A stretch of 38,205 nt of DNA from Spongiibacteraceae bacterium UBA5047 (GTDB taxonomy: Bacteria; Pseudomonadota; Gammaproteobacteria; Pseudomonadales; Spongiibacteraceae), in assembly GCA_002415025.1 (NCBI GenBank), contig DIBR01000068.1, positions 26,515 to 64,719 of the forward strand. The letters are read 5' to 3'. The notes beneath the pieces were generated by a model, which was not told the origin of the DNA, searched no databases, and saw nothing but the letters and a program-made list of their open reading frames with translations. A program made the position numbers and the translations under genes. This document shows positions 24,710 to 32,468 of the stretch, one piece after another. The stretch's first letter is position 1. Each line of letters starts with the position of its first letter.

Positions 24710-25720
24710 ATGTACTCGCTGATGCAGCGCCTGCTGTTTAGATTGCCCACCGAGACTTCTCATCATCTGGGTATGCGCGGTATAGCCCTGGCTCACCGTT
24801 TTTGCATGACCTCGCTGATAGCGCCCCGCAAGGCAGAAAAGCCGGTAGAGGTGATGGGCATTCGTTTTCCAAACCCCGTTGGATTGGCAGCAGGTCTGGA
24901 TAAAGACGCCAGATATATCGATGGTCTGGCAGCGCTGGGCTTTGGCTTTATTGAAGTGGGTACGGTAACGCCCAAGCCCCAACCCGGCAATCCGCAGCCG
25001 CGTCTGTTCCGTTTGCCCGAGGCCCGGGCGATTATCAACCGCATGGGTTTTAACAATCTCGGTGTGGATCAACTGGTGCAACAGGTCGAAAAAGCCAAAT
25101 TTGACGGCGTGCTCGGCATCAATATCGGCAAGAATAAAGATACGCCTGCGGACAAGGCCGTCGACGATTACCTGATCTGTATGCGCAAGGTCTATGCCCA
25201 CGCCTCCTATATCACGGTGAATCTGTCGTCGCCCAATACGCCCGGCCTGCGTGATTTACAGTTTGGCGAACCACTGAAAAATTTGCTGTCACAACTCAAG
25301 GCCGCTCAGGCCGAACTGGCCAGCGAGCACAAACGCTACGTGCCGCTGGCCGTTAAAATTGCACCGGATATGGCCGACGACGATATCGCCAGCGTGGCGG
25401 CCGTTTTTCTGGAGCAGGGTATTGATGGCGTGATTGCGACCAACACCACCATTGAGCGCGACGCGGTCAGGCACCTTGAGCACGGCGAAGAGGCCGGCGG
25501 GCTGAGTGGCGCTCCGGTGCGCGACAAATCCACCGCCGTAATTCGCGAACTCGCTGCGCATCTGAAAGGCAAGATTCCGATTATCGGTGTGGGCGGCATC
25601 ATGTGCGGTGAAGACGCCGCTGAAAAGATCGCGGCAGGTGCGTCGCTGGTGCAACTCTACAGCGGGTTTATTTACGCCGGCCCGCAGCTGATTGCCGACT
25701 CGGTTCGCGCTATCCCCTAG
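24710..25720 (+). CDS. pyrD: Dihydroorotate dehydrogenase (quinone), class 2
   Basis: PyrD oxidises dihydroorotate to orotate, passing electrons to quinone at the inner membrane, in pyrimidine synthesis. The 336-residue length equals that of E. coli PyrD. The ATG at 24710 follows AAGGTAAAG; a longer in-frame version would begin inside cysH. The N-terminal amphipathic quinone-binding helix pair is present (MYSLMQRLLFRLPTETSHHLG). The FMN barrel follows with NPVGLAAGLDKD, NRMGFNNLG, the catalytic-base region NLSSPNTPGLRDLQ, IATNTTIER and IIGVGGI. The GNAT gene starts 11 bases after the stop and may share its transcript. Confidence 0.97.
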   Translation: MYSLMQRLLFRLPTETSHHLGMRGIALAHRFCMTSLIAPRKAEKPVEVMGIRFPNPVGLAAGLDKDARYIDGLAALGFGFIEVGTVTPKPQPGNPQPRLFRLPEARAIINRMGFNNLGVDQLVQQVEKAKFDGVLGINIGKNKDTPADKAVDDYLICMRKVYAHASYITVNLSSPNTPGLRDLQFGEPLKNLLSQLKAAQAELASEHKRYVPLAVKIAPDMADDDIASVAAVFLEQGIDGVIATNTTIERDAVRHLEHGEEAGGLSGAPVRDKSTAVIRELAAHLKGKIPIIGVGGIMCGEDAAEKIAAGASLVQLYSGFIYAGPQLIADSVRAIP

Positions 25721-25731
25721 CGCCCGGCACG

Positions 25732-26232
25732 ATGATTTCGATACGCGCCTTTCACCCCGATGACGAGCCGCACCTGATCGAGCTGGCCAACAATGAGCGG
25801 GTAACGCGCTATCTGCGCGATCATTTTCCCCGTCCCTACACCCGACGCGATGCCCGCTATTGGATTGAAGAGGGCTCCGGCAATGAGCTGGGGCAGCACT
25901 TTGCCGTAAGCCTGAACGGGAACTGTATCGGCAGTGCCGGTGTTTTCTGGGGGCGGGATGAATACCGCTATGGCGGGGAGATTGGCTACTGGGTGGGCGA
26001 GCCATACTGGGGGCGGGGCTATGCTACCCGCGCCGTCGAACTGCTAAGCGAATGGCTGCTGGCAAACGCCAGCTTATTGCGATTCGAGGCTCGGGTCATA
26101 GATCGCAATCTGGCTTCCATGCGGGTGCTCGAGAAGTGCGGGTTTCAGCGGGAAGGCATTTACCGCCGGGCTGTATGCAAGCGCGGGGTCGTTCACGACG
26201 AGCATGTCTATTCCCGACTGAGAGATTCCTGA
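25732..26232 (+). CDS. GNAT family N-acetyltransferase (RimJ/RimL-like)
   Basis: The product is 166 residues. The acetyl-CoA loop region EIGYWVGEPYWGRGYATRAV (residues 83-102) contains the Q/R-x-x-G-x-G/A pattern. The later NLASMRVLEKCGFQREG (125-141) is the signature of the RimJ/RimL branch, which acetylates N-terminal amines of ribosomal proteins or small-molecule amines. The exact acceptor is unknown. The ATG at 25732 lies 11 bases after pyrD. It converges with the beta-propeller lipoprotein gene; the 43-base gap shows no terminator. Confidence 0.88.
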   Translation: MISIRAFHPDDEPHLIELANNERVTRYLRDHFPRPYTRRDARYWIEEGSGNELGQHFAVSLNGNCIGSAGVFWGRDEYRYGGEIGYWVGEPYWGRGYATRAVELLSEWLLANASLLRFEARVIDRNLASMRVLEKCGFQREGIYRRAVCKRGVVHDEHVYSRLRDS

Positions 26233-26275
26233 CGCGGTCCATGCGTCTATTTTTGCGCCGGCGCGCAGGTCAGTA

Positions 26276-27712
26276 TTACCACGCCCCGTTGGTAACCCGC
26301 ACAACGTAAAATCCGCTATAGCCGTCCGTATACCAGATTTCCTTTCGCTCCGGCGCAAATGCCGGTTTTGACATTGCCCAGTTACTGGCGGGCGCTGGCT
26401 GCGTGATGATGCGCGGCTGAATAGGGGCGTTAAAGTAGGCCACCTCGCGCGGGTTTGCGGGGTCGCGAATATCAAAAATACGCAGGCCGGACAGAATCAT
26501 GCTGCAGGCGGCGATATCGGGGTTTACGCGCGTAGGCACGTCACAGTAGTGACCGGCATAGCCACCGGTCGGGTTGCTGGCACCGGGGTCGTTGGCGATG
26601 GCGTCGCGGTTTGCCGGCTCGTGCACGGCAAGGCGCAGATCCGACACAATTTTGGGTTGGGTTTCATCGCTGATATCGATGATGCGACCGGCACCGACAA
26701 ATTCACCATGAGCGGCAACGGAGGACTGGCTGCCGGGTTCGTTGGTTGAGTATTCGTCAATCTCCAGCAGGTAGGGTTTACCGTCGCGGGTAAAGGGGAT
26801 GGCGTTCTGGGGAATGCTCTGGTTCGGCCAGGAAATACTGCCAATTTCGCGCACCTGGGGGTTGGGCTGGCGCGACTGTATTTCAGACACATCCAGAATC
26901 AGTACGCCATTGCTGTTGCCCGAGGCCAGATAGGCGCGGTTGCCGTCGTTGCTGACTGACAGGCCGTGCGAAGTGTAATTGCCGGTCCACAGGGGCAGCG
27001 GCAGCATCGGGTTGGATATGTCGACCGCCGTCAGTGTCGGTGTGCCGGGCGAAGCGGAGTAAAAAGTCTGGCCATCGGGTGCCATGCCGCTTTCGTGCCC
27101 CAGTGTGCCAACCAGCGCCGAGGATTGAATTTGCGGATCGCGGCAATCGCCGGAAAGGTCATACACATCTACGGCGCCGGGGTAGAACGCCGGATTTCCC
27201 ATAACGGCAGCCAGCACACCCGCTTGCTGGGACACCACCAGTGACTCGTGGGGCGACAGCATGGCCGGCGTCACCAACCGGTTTGCCAGTACCGGATTGG
27301 TCGAGTCGCTCATATCCAGCACGTTGACGCCGATATTCATATCCAGAATATTGGTCGGGAACAGCAGGGTGCTGTCGTAGTAGGCACATTCGCGACCCTC
27401 ACTATCAACGTAGCGTTCAACTTTGAAGCCGCCAACGGTGCCGATAGCGTTCGGAACAATGTAGGAGCCGACCAGCTCAGTGTTGCAGGTGTAGCCTTCA
27501 AGCGCGCGGCCACTGTCGTGGTCGGCCTGCGATACCCGGCCCTGCATGCCTACTTCCGGGTTGGAGCCCGCACCGCAGGTCTGGCTGGTTACGTCGCCGG
27601 CAGGAGCGGGCGCCGCTGGTGCGCCAACACTATCGCTATCGCTGTCGGAGTGACAGGCGCTGAGTGTGAGTGCGGCGAAGCTCAGAATTCCGGCGTAGAG
27701 AGTGCGTTTCAT
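26276..27712 (-). CDS. Lipoprotein with LVIVD-type beta-propeller repeats
   Basis: The 478-residue product has a lipoprotein signal (lipobox LTLSAC, Cys20) and a low-complexity linker (HSDSDSDS, then Ala/Pro-rich to about residue 40). Repeated blades follow with the pattern VxVLDMSD-x-x-NPV, VDVYDLSG, LTAVDISNPMLPLPLW, VLILDVSE, GRIIDISDETQPKIV and LRIFDIRDPANPREV. These (hydrophobic)-D-hydrophobic-(S/R)-D-P repeats are the LVIVD family hallmark, which fold as a beta-propeller in surface or secreted proteins. No enzyme motif is seen; a binding or scaffold role is likely. It lies 78 bases downstream of the DUF305 gene on the same strand, so the two may be co-transcribed. Confidence 0.85.
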   Translation of the reverse strand: MKRTLYAGILSFAALTLSACHSDSDSDSVGAPAAPAPAGDVTSQTCGAGSNPEVGMQGRVSQADHDSGRALEGYTCNTELVGSYIVPNAIGTVGGFKVERYVDSEGRECAYYDSTLLFPTNILDMNIGVNVLDMSDSTNPVLANRLVTPAMLSPHESLVVSQQAGVLAAVMGNPAFYPGAVDVYDLSGDCRDPQIQSSALVGTLGHESGMAPDGQTFYSASPGTPTLTAVDISNPMLPLPLWTGNYTSHGLSVSNDGNRAYLASGNSNGVLILDVSEIQSRQPNPQVREIGSISWPNQSIPQNAIPFTRDGKPYLLEIDEYSTNEPGSQSSVAAHGEFVGAGRIIDISDETQPKIVSDLRLAVHEPANRDAIANDPGASNPTGGYAGHYCDVPTRVNPDIAACSMILSGLRIFDIRDPANPREVAYFNAPIQPRIITQPAPASNWAMSKPAFAPERKEIWYTDGYSGFYVVRVTNGAW

Positions 27713-27790
27713 ATCGGGTCTGCTCGTGGATGGGTTATTCGTGATGAGTGTAGGGGCAAGAGTCGGGAGAAACCGTTAGGTGGCGCGCAT

Positions 27791-28480
27791 TTACTGCCCT
27801 GTCTGTGTCTTGTACGCAGCCAGAATGGATTGGATTTGCTGAATCTCCCGAGATTGCTCGTAGACCATTTGGCCTGCCAGCCTTCTTACGGCGGGCAGGG
27901 ACGCGGCGCTGGCGGCAAGCCGGGCCATGGGTATTCCTCCCTCGTGGTGGGCGAGCATTAGTTCCAGAAAGAGCCTGTCGCGGGCGGCAGCCTCCAGCGT
28001 TCTCAGCTGGTCGAGCTGCTGCTGGCTGGCCAGTCCGGGCATACCATCGGGCGAGCTGCGACAGGCTGCAAGGTATTGTGCCAGTTCTTCCGTTAGCGGT
28101 TTATCGCTAAACAGCATCCAGTCCATGCTGTTGTTGGGAGTACCCGCTGGCGCGCTTGTTGCGATATTGGCTGGCGAATTGAGCGGCTGGTTCCACAGCA
28201 GAAGCCAGCCCCGCATCTGCCCCAGCTCCAGTAACTGCGAATAGGCAATGGCCCGAGCCATGGGTGCCAGTCCGGTCGGTCTGCCATCGAGCAAACGTTG
28301 GGCCATGGTGATGGCCTGCTGATGGTGGCGGCTCATGGACTGGCTGAAGCCGATGTCAATCGGACCGGGCTGTAGCGCAGTCACGGCTTCGCGGGTTGAG
28401 CGCAGCTCGCCCGACTGCAGATATAAACCTAGACAAGCGCCGAGAATGATGAGGCCGAGGGCTTTGATCAGTATGCGCAT
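27791..28480 (-). CDS. DUF305 family envelope protein
   Basis: The product is 229 residues. The N-terminus (MRILIKALGLIILGACLGLYL) is either a membrane anchor or a lipoprotein signal with lipobox LGAC (Cys16). Two helical DUF305 halves follow with the paired-histidine motifs MSRHHQQAI (His52, His53) and MLAHHEGGIPMA (His178, His179, Glu180). DUF305 proteins are ferritin-like four-helix bundles found with copper and other metal genes, and the His/Met-rich motifs suggest metal binding. The biological role is not established. It is upstream of the beta-propeller lipoprotein on the minus strand; a REP-like element lies between it and yciK. Confidence 0.88.
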   Translation of the reverse strand: MRILIKALGLIILGACLGLYLQSGELRSTREAVTALQPGPIDIGFSQSMSRHHQQAITMAQRLLDGRPTGLAPMARAIAYSQLLELGQMRGWLLLWNQPLNSPANIATSAPAGTPNNSMDWMLFSDKPLTEELAQYLAACRSSPDGMPGLASQQQLDQLRTLEAAARDRLFLELMLAHHEGGIPMARLAASAASLPAVRRLAGQMVYEQSREIQQIQSILAAYKTQTGQ

Positions 28481-28573
28481 GTCATGCGATTCGCAAGCAA
28501 GGCTGGCTCCACTATCGATGGCGCAGAATGTATGCGGGAGATTCTATGTTGCCTGGCAAGACCCGCTGAGAAT

Positions 28574-28633
28574 ATTCGCTGGCAGGGCCAGCTCCTACAA
28601 TGCTCACCGTGGGAGCTAGCCCTGCTGGCGAAT
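28574..28633. repeat. REP-like palindromic element downstream of yciK
   Basis: The left arm (28574-28598) and the reverse complement of the right arm (28609-28633) agree at 21 of 25 bases, separated by ten bases. The arms begin ATTCGC at both ends and contain CAGGGC and AGCTCC. The right arm shares 21 of 25 bases with the left arm of the element at 35096. The composition (outer TTCGC, inner GGAGC/GCTCC) resembles Pseudomonas REPs. It starts 37 bases beyond the yciK stop on the minus strand and may also end that transcript. The rest of the 189-base gap has nothing clear. Confidence 0.65.
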
Positions 28634-28669
28634 AAACTTCGCTTCATGCAGAACATGCTCCCGGCGCGA

Positions 28670-29431
28670 TCATTTAACTTGCGCATTCCACTGAAGCCCC
28701 GTGTGGTCCTTGCTGTCGTCGCTCATCAAGTACAGGTACAAGGGCATTATCTGTTCGGGTTCCGGGTTGGTTTTCGGGTCTTCGGCCAGATACGCGGTGC
28801 GGCGCATCGCGGTATTGGTTGCGCCGGGGTTCAGGCTGTTTACACGAATATTGCTGGTGTTGGTGAGTTCGTCGGCCAGTACTTGCACCAGGCCTTCGGT
28901 TGCAAACTTGGAAACCGCATAGGCACCCCAGAAGGCGCGGCCGGTGCGGCCAACGCTGGACGAGGTAAAAATAAGCGATGCAGTTTCCGGAATAGCGAGC
29001 AGGGGCAGCAAGGCCTTGGTCAACATAAAGTTGGAGTTGAGGTTGATTTGCATCACCTCGTTCCAGCTTTCGATACTGGTTTGGGCAACGCTGCGACGTT
29101 CGCCAAGAATGCTGGCGTTGTGAAGCAAGCCGTGCAGGCTGCCAAACTCGCGCTCAACGGTGTCGTGCAAATCATCGAAATCTTTCATCACCGCGCCGCC
29201 CAGATGCATGGGGTAGATGGCCGCTTGCGGGTAGCCCGCTGCTTCAATCTCGTCGTAGACGGCTTCGAGTTTTGCGATGGTCTTGCCCAGCAAAATAACG
29301 GTGGCACCGTGGCGGGCATAGCTCAGCGCTGCAGCGCGGCCGATGCCGTCACCGGCACCGGTGACCAGAATGGTTTTACCCTGCAGGCAATTAGTTGCAG
29401 CTTGGAAATGGTCGGGCAGGCTGTGAATCAC
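28670..29431 (-). CDS. yciK: YciK family short-chain dehydrogenase/reductase
   Basis: This is a 253-residue cytoplasmic SDR. The nucleotide-binding motif TGAGDGIG is at 24-31, the HNAS motif includes Asn105, SSS is at 157-159, and the catalytic YAVSK has Tyr171 and Lys175. NPGATNTAMR and the sequence overall match YciK, whose substrate is unknown. It starts at GTG 29431, overlapping the mupP stop by four bases (GTGA), with a strong AGGAGA ribosome site. It is the last gene of the mtaD-ubiG-mupP-yciK operon; Pseudomonas has the same mupP-SDR order. Confidence 0.93.
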   Translation of the reverse strand: MIHSLPDHFQAATNCLQGKTILVTGAGDGIGRAAALSYARHGATVILLGKTIAKLEAVYDEIEAAGYPQAAIYPMHLGGAVMKDFDDLHDTVEREFGSLHGLLHNASILGERRSVAQTSIESWNEVMQINLNSNFMLTKALLPLLAIPETASLIFTSSSVGRTGRAFWGAYAVSKFATEGLVQVLADELTNTSNIRVNSLNPGATNTAMRRTAYLAEDPKTNPEPEQIMPLYLYLMSDDSKDHTGLQWNAQVK

Positions 29432-30108
29432 GGTGTCTCCTGAATCTGCTCGAGAATGGCAATGAGTTCCGGGGCGCTACCTACAGTATAGTCTGCGCCC
29501 CAGCTGTCGACGGGGTCACTGGCATCAATATAGCCGTAGCGGCAGGCGATGGTTGTGCTGCCCGCGTTCCTGCCGGCGTCGATATCGCGGCGGTGGTCAC
29601 CCACGTAAACGCTCGCCTGTGGTTGGGCGCCGATCTGGGAGCAGGCCAGCAGAATCGGTTCTGCGTGTGGTTTGCGTTGTTTGACGTGATCCGGGCACAC
29701 CAGAGTGCGACAGCGCTCGCTCAACTGCAGGTCGCGCAATAAGGGCTCGGCATAAAATACGGGCTTGTTGGTCACAATGCCCCAGCAAATATCCTGCGCT
29801 TCGAGCCATTGCAGCACGTCGTCCATGCCGGGGTAGAGGCGGGATTCGACGGAGAGCTGCTCGATATAGTTGTCCAGCAACTCCTGTCGCAGGGCTTCAA
29901 AGCCGGAGTCGCCTTCGCGAAGGTCAAAGCCCAGCTCAACCAGTGCGCGTGCTCCCTCCGATACGGTGGCATGAATCCGTTCGTAGGCAATATCCGGCAA
30001 GTCTCGGCGCTTGCGCATACCGTTAAGAACCCGTGCGAAATCCGGTGCGGTGTCGATCAGGGTGCCGTCGAGGTCAAACAGTACGGCTTGAAGCCTGTTA
30101 TCAGACAT
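29428..30108 (-). CDS. mupP: N-acetylmuramic acid 6-phosphate phosphatase (HAD family)
   Basis: The 226-residue HAD phosphatase has DLDGTLIDT with nucleophile Asp12 and acid/base Asp14, IVTNKP as motif II, Lys in KQRKPHAEP as motif III, and VGDHRRDID as motif IV. The cap is the small helical type found in Gph-like enzymes. From sequence alone it could be a phosphoglycolate phosphatase (gph). I prefer MupP because in Pseudomonas the enzyme lying between ubiG and the yciK-like SDR is MupP, which dephosphorylates MurNAc-6-phosphate in the AmgK/MurU cell-wall recycling route. It overlaps yciK and starts five bases after ubiG. Confidence 0.85.
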   Translation of the reverse strand: MSDNRLQAVLFDLDGTLIDTAPDFARVLNGMRKRRDLPDIAYERIHATVSEGARALVELGFDLREGDSGFEALRQELLDNYIEQLSVESRLYPGMDDVLQWLEAQDICWGIVTNKPVFYAEPLLRDLQLSERCRTLVCPDHVKQRKPHAEPILLACSQIGAQPQASVYVGDHRRDIDAGRNAGSTTIACRYGYIDASDPVDSWGADYTVGSAPELIAILEQIQETP

Positions 30109-30113
30109 GGCTT

Positions 30114-30818
30114 TCAGGCCGGCTTTTTGGCATGAACGATATAGTTCACATCGGTGTCGCGACCCATGGCGTAATGCCTGGTGATCGGGTTGTAGGTCAT
30201 GCCCGAGATATCCTGAATCAGCAGGCCGGCGTCGCGAATATAGGTGGCCAGTTCAGACGGGCGGATAAATTTGGCGTATTCGTGGGTGCCGCGCGGCAGC
30301 AGTCGCAACAGGTACTCAGCGCCTACCACGGCAAACAGAAAAGATTTGGGGTTGCGGTTGATCGTAGAAAAAAACAGATCGCCGCCGGGTTTGCAGAGGT
30401 CTGCGCAGGCTTTGATCACTGAGCCCGGCTCGGGTACGTGCTCCAGCATTTCAAGGCAGGTAACGCGGTCAAAGGAGGCGGGCATCTCAGCCGCCAGCGC
30501 CTCGGCGGTTGTCTGGCGATAGTCCACCTCAACACCTGATTCAAGTTTGTGTAGCCGGGCAACGCTCAAGGGCGCCTCGCCCATATCAATACCAAGGACA
30601 TTGGCGCCTCGATGCGCCATGGCTTCGCACAAAATACCGCCGCCGCAGCCGATATCAACAACCGATGTGCCGGTCAGGGCTGCGCGTTCGTCAATATAAT
30701 TAACGCGCAAAGGGTTGATGTCGTGCAGGGGTTTGAACTCGCTTTCGCGATCCCACCAGCGATGGGCCAGTTCTTCAAATTTGGCGATTTCAGCGGGGTC
30801 TACGTTCTCTTGTGACAC
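30114..30818 (-). CDS. ubiG: Ubiquinone biosynthesis O-methyltransferase
   Basis: UbiG carries out both O-methylations of ubiquinone synthesis using S-adenosylmethionine. The 234-residue product starts at GTG 30818, three bases after the mtaD stop, with AAGGA inside the end of mtaD as ribosome site. Motif I VVDIGCGGGILCEAMA (SAM binding), GIDMGEAPL, and CLEMLEHVPEPG are all diagnostic, as are the N-terminal KFEELAHRWWD and the FFSTINRNPKSFLFAVVGAEYLLRLLPRGTH region. Co-transcription with mtaD is interesting because MtaD can remove methyltransfer by-products. Confidence 0.96.
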   Translation of the reverse strand: MSQENVDPAEIAKFEELAHRWWDRESEFKPLHDINPLRVNYIDERAALTGTSVVDIGCGGGILCEAMAHRGANVLGIDMGEAPLSVARLHKLESGVEVDYRQTTAEALAAEMPASFDRVTCLEMLEHVPEPGSVIKACADLCKPGGDLFFSTINRNPKSFLFAVVGAEYLLRLLPRGTHEYAKFIRPSELATYIRDAGLLIQDISGMTYNPITRHYAMGRDTDVNYIVHAKKPA

Positions 30819-30821
30819 GGC

Positions 30822-32162
30822 TCAGGATTCCTTGCTGATTTGCGTACGCCAGTGTTGCGCGCGCTCGCAGATTTCGTCGATGTTGAGTGTGGTCAGGCGG
30901 CGATTATCCATGACCATGCGGCCGTTAATCCAGCTATGGCTCACGGCGTTGCCGGCATGGGTGTATACCAGCTGCGATACCGGGTCATAAACCGGTTGTT
31001 GTTCCAGTGCGGATAAGTCTACGGCAATGAGATCGGCACATTTGCCCACTTCGAGGCTGCCGATATCGCTGTCCAGCCCCATGGCGCGGGCACCGTTGAT
31101 GGTCGCCATTTCCAGAGCAACTGTGTCGGGCAGGGCTGCGGCGTTGCCGGTCAGTGCCTTGGCCAGCAAGGCGGCGCTGCGCATTTCGCTAAACAGGTTC
31201 AGGGTGTTGTTGCTGGCTGCACCGTCGGTGCCTAACGCCACGTTTATGCCGGCATCCAGCATTTTCTGAACCGGCGAGAAGCCGCTTGCCAGTTTCATAT
31301 TGGATTCAGGGCAATGAATGGCGTGGCAGTTATTGTCGGCGAGCTGGCGAATATCGTCGTCGTTGAGGCTGACCAGATGCACACATTGGGTGCGGGGGCC
31401 GAGCAGTCCTCGCTCGGCGAGTCGTGCAATCGGGCGCATGCCAAATTCCTTTTCCGACTGGGCAACCTCGAACGCGGTTTCGTGCAGATGAATCTGGATA
31501 TTGATCTCGCCACCGTGCAGTTCGGCGGCCAGTGTGGCGATGCGGTTCATGGCCTCATCGCCTACGGTGTAGGGCGCGTGCGGGCCAAAAGCAACGCTCA
31601 CCAGCGGGTTGTGCTTGTTGTCGTCGTGAACCTGCAGGCCCTTGTGAATGTAATCGTCCGGGTTCTGGCCCCAGGCACTGGGGAATTCAAACACCGGAAA
31701 GGCCAATTGCGCGCGCATGCCCGCCTGGGTAGCGGCCTTGGCGGCGATATTGGGAAAGAAGTACATATCGCTGAAGGTGGTGGTGCCACTGCGGATCATT
31801 TCGGCCATGGCCAGATTAACGCCGTCGCGGACAAATTCCTCGTTCACCCACTTTCCTTCGGCTGGCCAAATATGATCATTCAGCCAGGTGTCCAGTGGCA
31901 GATCGTCGGCCATGCCCCTGAACAGGCTCATAGCCGCGTGGCCGTGGCTGTTGACGAGGCCGGGCATCAATGCGTGCGCAGGTAGCTCAATAACCTTTTT
32001 GGCGCTGAGCTTGCGAGCCTGATCAGCAGGCAAGATAGCAGTGATGCGACTGCCGCTGATGGCCAGTGCATAGTCCGTCAAAACAGGGCCGCTGGCCGTA
32101 ATGGGGAGTATCCACTGTGCAAAAATCAGGCAGTCTGGCGCTTGGTCAGTCGTTGCGGTCAT
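30822..32162 (-). CDS. mtaD: TRZ/ATZ amidohydrolase, probable 5'-methylthioadenosine/S-adenosylhomocysteine deaminase
   Basis: This is a 446-residue metal-dependent amidohydrolase. Metal ligands are visible: SHGHAAM (His73, His75), IHLHET (His225, His227), and GTDGAASNN (Asp313). LFRGMADDLPLDTWL and FGPHAPYTV are typical of the MTA/SAH deaminase group. The enzyme converts methylthioadenosine to methylthioinosine, or SAH to S-inosylhomocysteine. In Pseudomonas aeruginosa the mtaD gene lies between mtnA and ubiG; here ubiG follows, but gyrA lies upstream and no mtnA is seen. It heads a four-gene minus-strand operon. Substrate choice between MTA and SAH cannot be decided from sequence. Confidence 0.87.
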   Translation of the reverse strand: MTATTDQAPDCLIFAQWILPITASGPVLTDYALAISGSRITAILPADQARKLSAKKVIELPAHALMPGLVNSHGHAAMSLFRGMADDLPLDTWLNDHIWPAEGKWVNEEFVRDGVNLAMAEMIRSGTTTFSDMYFFPNIAAKAATQAGMRAQLAFPVFEFPSAWGQNPDDYIHKGLQVHDDNKHNPLVSVAFGPHAPYTVGDEAMNRIATLAAELHGGEINIQIHLHETAFEVAQSEKEFGMRPIARLAERGLLGPRTQCVHLVSLNDDDIRQLADNNCHAIHCPESNMKLASGFSPVQKMLDAGINVALGTDGAASNNTLNLFSEMRSAALLAKALTGNAAALPDTVALEMATINGARAMGLDSDIGSLEVGKCADLIAVDLSALEQQPVYDPVSQLVYTHAGNAVSHSWINGRMVMDNRRLTTLNIDEICERAQHWRTQISKES

Positions 32163-32286
32163 TGTGCGTGGGCTTCCCCTGTCCGAAAAGCGGCAAGTAT
32201 AACCAATAAGCCGGGCAAAATGCTGCCAAATCTGCGCTAACAGCCTGTAAAAGCCGGTAATTCCCTGTGAGAAATCGGGCCTGTTG

Positions 32287-32295
32287 TGCTATTCT
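32287..32295 (+). promoter_or_regulatory. Candidate extended -10 promoter of gyrA
   Basis: TGC followed by TATTCT (32290-32295) forms an extended -10 element. No good -35 stands 17 bases upstream, which is common for extended -10 promoters and for gyrase promoters sensitive to supercoiling. Transcription would begin near 32302, giving a leader of about 165 bases before the gyrA ATG. Confidence 0.35.
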
Positions 32296-32356
32296 AGCGG
32301 ACTTGATTTCGGTGTCTGAGTAGCTTTTCAGCCTCAGTTCCGAGGGGGTATCCCCA

Positions 32357-32429
32357 GCCGCTTTTTCTTCCTGAGCGTCGAGGTCAATTACGACCCCGGG
32401 CGAAGAGCTTTTTTGTACCCAAAAGCGGC
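32357..32429 (+). promoter_or_regulatory. Structured 5' leader of gyrA
   Basis: GCCGCTTTT (32357-32365) is perfectly complementary to AAAAGCGGC (32421-32429), nine pairs. Inside, TCTTC (32366-32370) pairs with GAAGA (32402-32406), and GGTC (32382-32385) pairs with GACC (32392-32395). Just before it lies a small GGGG-GTAT-CCCC hairpin followed by a T-run. The result is a nested stem-loop 40 bases before the start codon. No known riboswitch class is recognised; a transcript-stability or translational role is inference. Confidence 0.35.
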
Positions 32430-32468
32430 AACCAATAACAACCAGCTTCACTGAGGACAGCGGATTGC

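Larger units (their letters stand above)
32163..32468. other. Divergent mtaD-gyrA intergenic region, no gene
   Basis: This 306-base gap carries the control regions of two divergent transcripts. On the mtaD side (minus strand) a TATACT -10 lies at 32196-32201, about 35 bases before the ATG, with no good -35. On the gyrA side an extended -10 and a structured leader follow (listed separately). A 101-codon open frame on the minus strand overlaps the mtaD start and has no family resemblance, so I treat the gap as non-coding. Confidence 0.6.

Noticed and set aside
28484..29443. A 319-codon plus-strand frame opposite yciK
   Set aside because: It spans a REP-like palindrome and the full antisense of a recognisable SDR gene.
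32146..32451. A 101-codon minus-strand frame in the mtaD-gyrA gap
   Set aside because: It overlaps the mtaD start, covers the promoters and a stem-loop leader, and shows no family resemblance.
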